DNA from: Dichomitus squalens LYAD-421 SS1
Taxonomy: Eukaryota; Basidiomycota; Agaricomycetes; Polyporales; Polyporaceae
Length of the DNA: 64,000 nucleotides
NCBI RefSeq assembly: GCF_000275845.1
Contig: NW_006766891.1
Location: forward strand, 954,777 to 1,018,776
Direction: 5' to 3'
Part shown: piece by piece, positions 58,705-64,000 of the stretch
How the letters are laid out: every line of letters begins with the position of its first letter
Position numbering within the stretch: the first letter of the stretch is position 1
The notes under the pieces: model-generated
The model's database searches: none
Seen by the model: only the letters and a program-made list of their open reading frames with translations
What the model was told of the DNA's origin: nothing
Program-made: the position numbers and the translations under genes

Positions 58705-60327
58705 TTGTCGTCGTTGGGTGATGCGGCGAGCTTGAGATGAGTAGGCGTTTTCAATCCTTGAGGCCACTGGTCGCGTTGAGAGGCAATTGATGGACTGATG
58801 GACTAGCCGAGTGCCCCGCATTTGGCAAGCGAGCGACGTCGAGTTTCGCGTTCCTTCCCATTCTACGGGCCTACCGCTCTCAACAAGACAGGGGGAAACA
58901 TGGATTTTAGGTATATCAAAGACGAGAGCCATCTACCTCGATTGACGCCAATGTCGAGGGACTTTGTGCGAGAGGACCAGTGTCAGCATCATTCAGAGCT
59001 TTCGGAGAGGAGTTGAGCGGCTAGTCTCGGCTAGCCCATCGGTCCGCATCGATATCAATTGTTTCTCAACGCAACCAATGACCAGTGGCCTCAAGGATTG
59101 AGCATCTCTAATAAGCTTTTTCGAGTCCTTGCCAGTGCCCTCAAGGCGTTCAGTAGTCTCAAGTGGCTGTCAAGTGCCTGACCGAATGCTGATGCAGGCA
59201 CCTGTGATTGAGACAGGCCGATGTCCATGAGTACCTTCATGGCAGGCTTGACGTGCGACCCATTCTGAACCCCGCGAGTATAGACTCTTCACACAGCATG
59301 CGATATTCAAACGAACCCTTGCGAGCTCCAGCCGCCTGCAAAGACAGGTGCTAGTAAGTCTCACATATTGCACTTATCTGAAAAAACACGACACGCTCAC
59401 CATCTGATCGACTTTGGTTAGTGCGACGCTTCGAAGGCCCTGTAGAACTTTGTTGGCTTAGGTACAAGCCAATACGTGCCAAAGACACATACAGTCGCCA
59501 ACTTTTACTCATGAGCTTCTATGTAGCTGGCGAAGGCGATGTGCTGCTGGAACTTGCGGATGCATAGCCGAAGATATTCATACCCATACAAGCAATGTGG
59601 ATATTGAACAACTCGCATGTAGCTCTAGATGTACTGACATTGTAATCCAGATGCATACGATCATGGTATAGCTGGATACGATAGACGACTCGAACTAAGC
59701 ATACAAATAAACCTTAGGAGGACATACAACGTGGTGTGGTGAAGTACAATGCGCTATCCGACGATGAGGCGAGTTATATCCGGGAGTCCATGATGACGAA
59801 ACATGCGATTCGATGCGACCTAAGCTGGCGGGAGATTACTCTGTTGAGGGGAAGAGATGACGTCGTCAGCACAAATCTAGGACACATGGCAATGACGATT
59901 TGAGGAAGGGCAGTTGTACAGCGCATCAGAAGGAACAATTGGCAATAGTTTGGGTTTTCTCCATGTCTGAAGAATCAGAACAGGTCTGAAGAGTGTCATC
60001 TCGTGCGAGCGTGCTAGACGGAGACAGTGAGGGCCAAAGGGGGAGACAATCACTCACGCGATGCGATAAATTAGGTAAATGAGGCAACGTGTCGTATGCG
60101 GCAGAGCAATCTATGGGCATCTACGTCAGCGGCGGATTCAATGGACGAGCATCATGATGAGAGTCAGATTAAAAAGGCAATGTTAGGTGTCCTCAATACA
60201 CTTTCGAGTTCGGTACAGGTCTGAGATTGTGTCATCACAGGGAGCGGAATGATGTATGCAACGCTTACAAACAGCTCCTTCCAAAATGAAGAGACACTCA
60301 CCAAAAGAGCAGTGAGCAGCAGACAGT
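58705..60327. other. Long intergenic region
   Basis: About 1.6 kb, promoter of the F-box gene at the left. No gene, repeat or RNA gene recognised. Confidence 0.5.
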
Positions 60328-61131
60328 TCATACGGAGATGGAGACTGGGGGCATCGACGTCGGAAGTGGCCTGAACCGCATCCTGGATGGCGCCATATCA
60401 CCATACGCCCAGTCCTCCGCATCCCCTTGTTCCTCTTCAAGAGGAAGAGCGTCGCAATCCTCCACGCACACGCTGATCCCCACGCCTTCCTGCGGCTCTA
60501 ATAGGATCTCAGGCCCAGGGCCCCGGCGCGCGCTCGCCTCTTGCACCTCGAGCTTGCGCAGCGCGGTAATGAGGTCATGAGCGAGTGGCGTGGCATTTGG
60601 AGGATCTTCGCGGATCTGCTCCCAGCCTACTGGAGGAGAGCCTGGAGGGGAGATAAGAAAGTTCTTCTCGTTGGCGGGCGGACGGAGGTAGTAGTTGTGT
60701 TCCTGCGTCTCGTCCGACTCGATAGGTGTTGGATCAGCGCGGTAAACGCGGAGGATGAAATCAGGCCTAGGTTGGTCGAGAGTCAGGATGTAGGCAAGAG
60801 AGAGCTAGGAACCGACGTACTCGTGTTGCGTCTCGCCAAAGGTCAGGCCATCGTTGCTCTCCTTGGCCATCTCTGCGTCGTCTTCTGAATAGTAGACCAT
60901 GATAACACGCGCGAGACCCTTGATCGGTGCCCATGTGTGCAAAGGACCATATGTCGAAAAGTGACTCTTGAAGGCCTGCTGGATGAGGGGCTCGAAGAAA
61001 TGAGGGGGCAAGCGCGTTATTACGAGTGTGTTGGTGCGCTGTGGCGACGCAGGACTCGACATCGTCAGCGACGGTGGCGAGGTGGGGGAGCCAGGAGATC
61101 CAGGAATGGAGACAGTCAAGTTGTGCACCAT
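60328..61131 (-). CDS. RCN1: Calcipressin (regulator of calcineurin, RCAN)
   Basis: Two exons, 61131-60821 and 60766-60328, close in phase to 250 codons, 249 residues. An RRM-like N-terminal domain (NTLVITRLPPHFFEPLIQQAF, STYGPLHTWAPIKGLARVIM) precedes FILRVYRADPTP. The signature calcineurin-binding motif FLISPPGSPPVGWEQ follows. An acidic stretch (DALPLEEEQGDAEDW) and a Pro-rich end follow. RCAN proteins bind and tune calcineurin and so link Ca2+ to transcription and stress response. The intron donor GTACGT sits inside the EPDF junction, which restores the conserved reading. A TATATAAG lies about 105 bp upstream. Confidence 0.92.
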
Positions 61132-61779
61132 GGCTGCAAAAGTCGTTGAGGAGAGGGCGTTAGCTAGAGATAGAGAACGGTGGTGGAGTGGAGGAAAGAG
61201 CAGAGAGCGACCTGTTTATGAAAATTCATGATTGCTTATATAAGTGGAGCGCTCTGCTGGCGCTCACAGGACATCGGTGCAAAGGCGCTGCCTGACGCTG
61301 CGCATCTCAACATATCCGCATTACCTCGACCGCTTTGCCTTCGCCCTGCCACTCGGGACCAACGAGGCACACATTAGGGGCTATGCTAAGCAGAACTCTC
61401 ATGCTACCAGATCACACTGCAACTATTCCTGATTGATCCCCCAATCATCGTACCTCTCGGTCCTCCGACATCGGCCTGCTATGGAGGTCCTCTCTAACCG
61501 GTTCCTGCGATACCGTCTACTTACACAGGGCTTGATTCAAAGCAATATTGGCTCGTTTTCATCCTTGAAGAACGCTGCGGCACGGTCACAAGTGTCAACG
61601 GCGCCAAACAAACAAGTACAGCTACATCAAGAATTGATCAGGACTACCCACAATTCACATCTGCAGTCCACGTCGTCCGATGCCACCGCCACGGCGGAGA
61701 CGTTATGCGCATATAAGTGTTCTAGCAGAGACACCTAGACGGAATATGTCTTAAACCTGCTCGCAGCAAGCATATTGAT
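61132..61779. other. Intergenic, calcipressin promoter
   Basis: No gene seen. A small stretch near 61.6 kb (AGTACAGCTACATCAA) resembles 63.0 kb, part of the local duplication. Confidence 0.5.
61235..61243 (-). promoter_or_regulatory. TATA box of the calcipressin gene
   Basis: TATATAAG about 105 bp before the ATG at 61131; the motif is palindromic (CTTATATAAG). Confidence 0.5.
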
Positions 61780-62310
61780 CGGATTGGGTTATGCACCCAC
61801 GCACCGCTATCCGATGCCCGGAGCCTGGGTAGGCATGGGCGCAGCGGTGAGTGCTCATGCCACCTCGCCTTGGCGTGGTTGAGGCTGCAAAAAGCAGGTA
61901 AGGGGAGCAATCATCTCAGGCACATTGACGAACGCGGAATTGTATACAGGTTCGCGCCTTCTGGAATCGCTCGTAAAGCAGGTTGTCGAAGGAAAGACGA
62001 GTCAGAATCCTGAGGATAATAGCATTCCCAGGAGAGTAGAGAGCAGATGATACTGATCCTAACGCAACCCCAGGACACTAAGTGATCGTCGTCATGAGTT
62101 TCGCATACAATACAGGAAGAGCGGCCTCGAGTAATGCATATCCATTCTGACCTCACACTCGGCAGCCCCCTCTCCCGTATACCTCGAATGCGGCCGTGAG
62201 CCTGATCTACAACAAGACGTCAGCGCACAGCCCTCAGAATGCGCAGTGGATCTCCGGATTCCCCACGATGCCCGCAGTCCTCGAGCTCATGCTCGCAGTG
62301 TCCATCTTCG
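61780..62310 (-). pseudogene. Decayed partial copy of the CCDC124 gene
   Basis: The minus strand is recognisably similar to exons 1-5 of the intact gene at 63.2-64.0 kb. Examples of matching plus-strand blocks are TTCTGGAATCGCTCGTAAAGCAG (61.95 kb) versus TTCTGGAATTGCTTATAGAGCAG (63.39 kb). CCCTCTCCCGTATACCTCGAATGC (62.17 kb) matches CCCTCTCCTTGTATGCCTCGAATGC (63.6 kb), and GTGTCCATCTTCGCAGT matches TTGTCCATCTTCGCTGT. Reading frames and splice sites are lost by indels, so it is not translatable. It is a tandem or segmental duplicate. Confidence 0.75.
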
Positions 62311-63207
62311 CAGTCAGACCCCATCGAACCGATGGCACCGCGGAAAGAGATCTTGCTACTTAGCCCAATACAAAAATTCATGTGCTGATCTGACATGCTA
62401 GGGAAACCGTGTGCCCTTCCCATATCAACGGTAATTGCTTCACAAAGACGTAGCGCACCCTTGTGTTAGTGAATCACGTTCAACTTGATACCTGCAGCCC
62501 CTGAATGCATGGAGTACTCCAGCACAGCGGACGTGCAGTTCAGAAATGCCCGCAGCCCAAGGACGAACTGCTGCCGCCGTCGTATCGTACGGCGTTGGCA
62601 CGGTGGAGGATAATAACAAAAACTTCCTCCTGCGAGAAGATCATGTCTAGTCCCAATCTCTAGGTGGCATCAGGACAATAGGAACAGAGTAGGCGGGATT
62701 TACTACACGCCGATGTCGGACAATCACGAATAGCAGACTCAGGTTGACCACTACCGCTCTTCATCCGAGACCAGAACCTGTACATATATCTTTCATCTCT
62801 CAAGAACTCATCGACGTGTCCTAGTACCGTCAAAGGCGACTGCAGAGATCACCTAGATTCTCTCCAACCTTGTCCTCTGCGATAACCAGATCCGTTCTAG
62901 ATGCGCACCCCACCCGAACATTGACGGCAGTTGCTTCACAGCCCATCTCGCAGTGCAGGGCATGCAGTGGTTGATAGTACAACAGTGAAGAGCGTCAAAT
63001 ATACAAGTACAGCAGCTACATCAAATTTGACTGAAAACATCGATCAATACCTGATACGGCCATGGTAGTCGCATAAGCACGGAAGCACTCTAATAGTGAA
63101 GGGCATCTGAATAGGGGGCGATCATGAGCTTCGGACACGTCGAGTGAACTGACACATGCGCTACGCACCGCTCCGATGTTTGATTTGGCGGGATAAGCGC
63201 AGGGGCA
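62311..63207. other. Intergenic between the decayed copy and the intact CCDC124
   Basis: No gene. Some stretches (TTGCTTCACA at about 62.43 and 62.93 kb) repeat weakly, consistent with the same duplication. Confidence 0.5.
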
Positions 63208-64000
63208 TCATGGTGACCTCAGTCTGCCTGTGATCTCAGCATTCCGCTGGTTCAGTGCCTCTATCCTCTCTTCCTTCTTGGCATCGTACGCCACCGTGAC
63301 CTGGTTGAAGCTGTGGACATGGGATAATGAGTCAAGCGGCCATTTCGGGAGTCGAGAAGAGCGCAATACGACTTACGGGTTCTCCGGCGATTTCTGGAAT
63401 TGCTTATAGAGCAGTTCCTAGAGGGAGGAGCAACTCAGCACTTCGAGCCTGGTAGACATTCCAAGAACGGGACGACGTACATGGTACTGATTCAGACGCA
63501 ATCCCGGATGCTGAGAGATCGCCACCAATGAGTCTCACATATTCAAAGGTAGAACAGCAGTAGTTAGACATACCTCTGCTCTGATATTTGGCATCTCCCT
63601 CTCCTTGTATGCCTCGAATGCTGCTTTGAACCTCCTCTGTAATGAATATCAGGCACTGCCTCATGAGTAATCTGGGGAACGTGCGCCGTACCTCCGGGTG
63701 CCTCTCGAGATCTGCAGCCCTAGAACCGACACTCGCCTTGTCCATCTTCGCTGTGACGACCTCCAACAAGTCGAGCGCATTGTCGAGACCTGTCGCAGCG
63801 TACGACTCGACCTCCTTTGGCGCCCCGTCGTCCGCCACCGCTTCAACAGCACCCAAACCTCCCCCGGCAGCGATCGCCCCAGGCCCAGCGGGCTTGACGT
63901 CTTTCTTCGCCGAGCCCTTCTTCGCTGCTCCTGCCTTCGAAGCAGCCTTCGGCTTCGAGGCCGCGCTGGCCTCCTCTTCCGCGAGCAACCGGGCAAGCTC
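63208..64000 (-). CDS. CCDC124/Lso2-type ribosome-associated protein (partial)
   Basis: The gene enters from the right edge. Exons are 64000-63692, 63636-63574, 63510-63481, 63417-63377 and 63310-63208, all closing in phase, with TGA at 63210-63208. The visible part has a Lys/Ala-rich segment (ASKAGAAKKGSAKKDVKP). It also has ESYAATGLDNALDLLEV, ADLERHPERRFKAAFEAYKE, HPGLRLNQYHELLYKQFQKS, and the ending PFNQVTVAYDAKKEE. These are the hallmark blocks of CCDC124 (DUF1014). Human CCDC124 and yeast Lso2 bind idle 80S ribosomes and help restart translation after starvation. The N-terminus is outside the window, so length cannot be judged. Confidence 0.9.

Noticed and set aside
1..64000. Secondary-metabolite cluster, CRISPR array, or phage-type system
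   Set aside because: No backbone synthase, no spaced direct repeats, and the gene order mixes unrelated core and accessory genes.

Overview
The window is nuclear DNA of a filamentous basidiomycete. It is very probably an agaricomycete, and the gene set suggests a wood- or litter-decay polypore relative. The evidence is dense short GT-AG introns of about 45-70 bp and lineage-typical families: three FunK1-type protein kinases, two DUF6533 membrane proteins and three cerato-platanins. These sit beside ordinary eukaryotic housekeeping genes. The lineage is inferred from gene content; no marker gene was searched.

Layout, left to right. At 1-298 is the last piece of a P-type cation ATPase. At 0.5-3.0 kb (-) is a FunK1 kinase broken by a 5-bp tandem duplication. 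At 3.8-5.2 kb (-) is a DUF6533 protein. At 6.05-7.29 kb (-) are two adjacent cerato-platanin genes. At 8.23-8.93 kb is a 704-bp element with long terminal inverted repeats. At 9.2-11.6 kb (-) is a DHA2-type MFS transporter with a GC-AG intron. At 14.4-16.0 kb (+) is a second DUF6533 gene. At 16.3-18.4 kb (-) is the polyadenylation factor Pfs2. At 19.9-22.0 kb (+) is an Ariadne-type RBR ubiquitin ligase. At 22.3-22.7 kb (-) is a small three-exon COX17. At 24.1-26.5 kb (-) is a CBM21 glycogen-targeting subunit of protein phosphatase 1.

The centre (26.5-46 kb) is accessory and rearranged. It holds two tandem glyoxalase-like genes (-) with a TA-flanked Tc1/mariner-like element immediately beside the stop codon of the second. 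It also holds a tandem segmental duplication of about 5.9 kb carrying two FunK1 kinases (+). A third cerato-platanin (-) and a 415-bp MITE lie between the duplicated blocks. A conserved-looking orphan gene follows (-).

The right part returns to core genes: ALG2 mannosyltransferase (+), an orphan gene (+), an OPT oligopeptide transporter (+), an F-box/WD40 fusion gene interrupted by an in-frame TGA (-), a calcipressin (-), a decayed partial copy of CCDC124, and the intact CCDC124/Lso2-type ribosome-associated gene running off the right end (-).

The genes do not form one pathway. The common theme is a stable core (mRNA 3' end formation, ubiquitin ligation, copper delivery, N-glycosylation, glycogen and calcineurin signalling, ribosome dormancy) interleaved with fast-evolving families that have duplicated and partly decayed. 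Exon boundaries come from reading splice signals and checking reading-frame phase by hand. They are most reliable where the phase arithmetic is stated to close.
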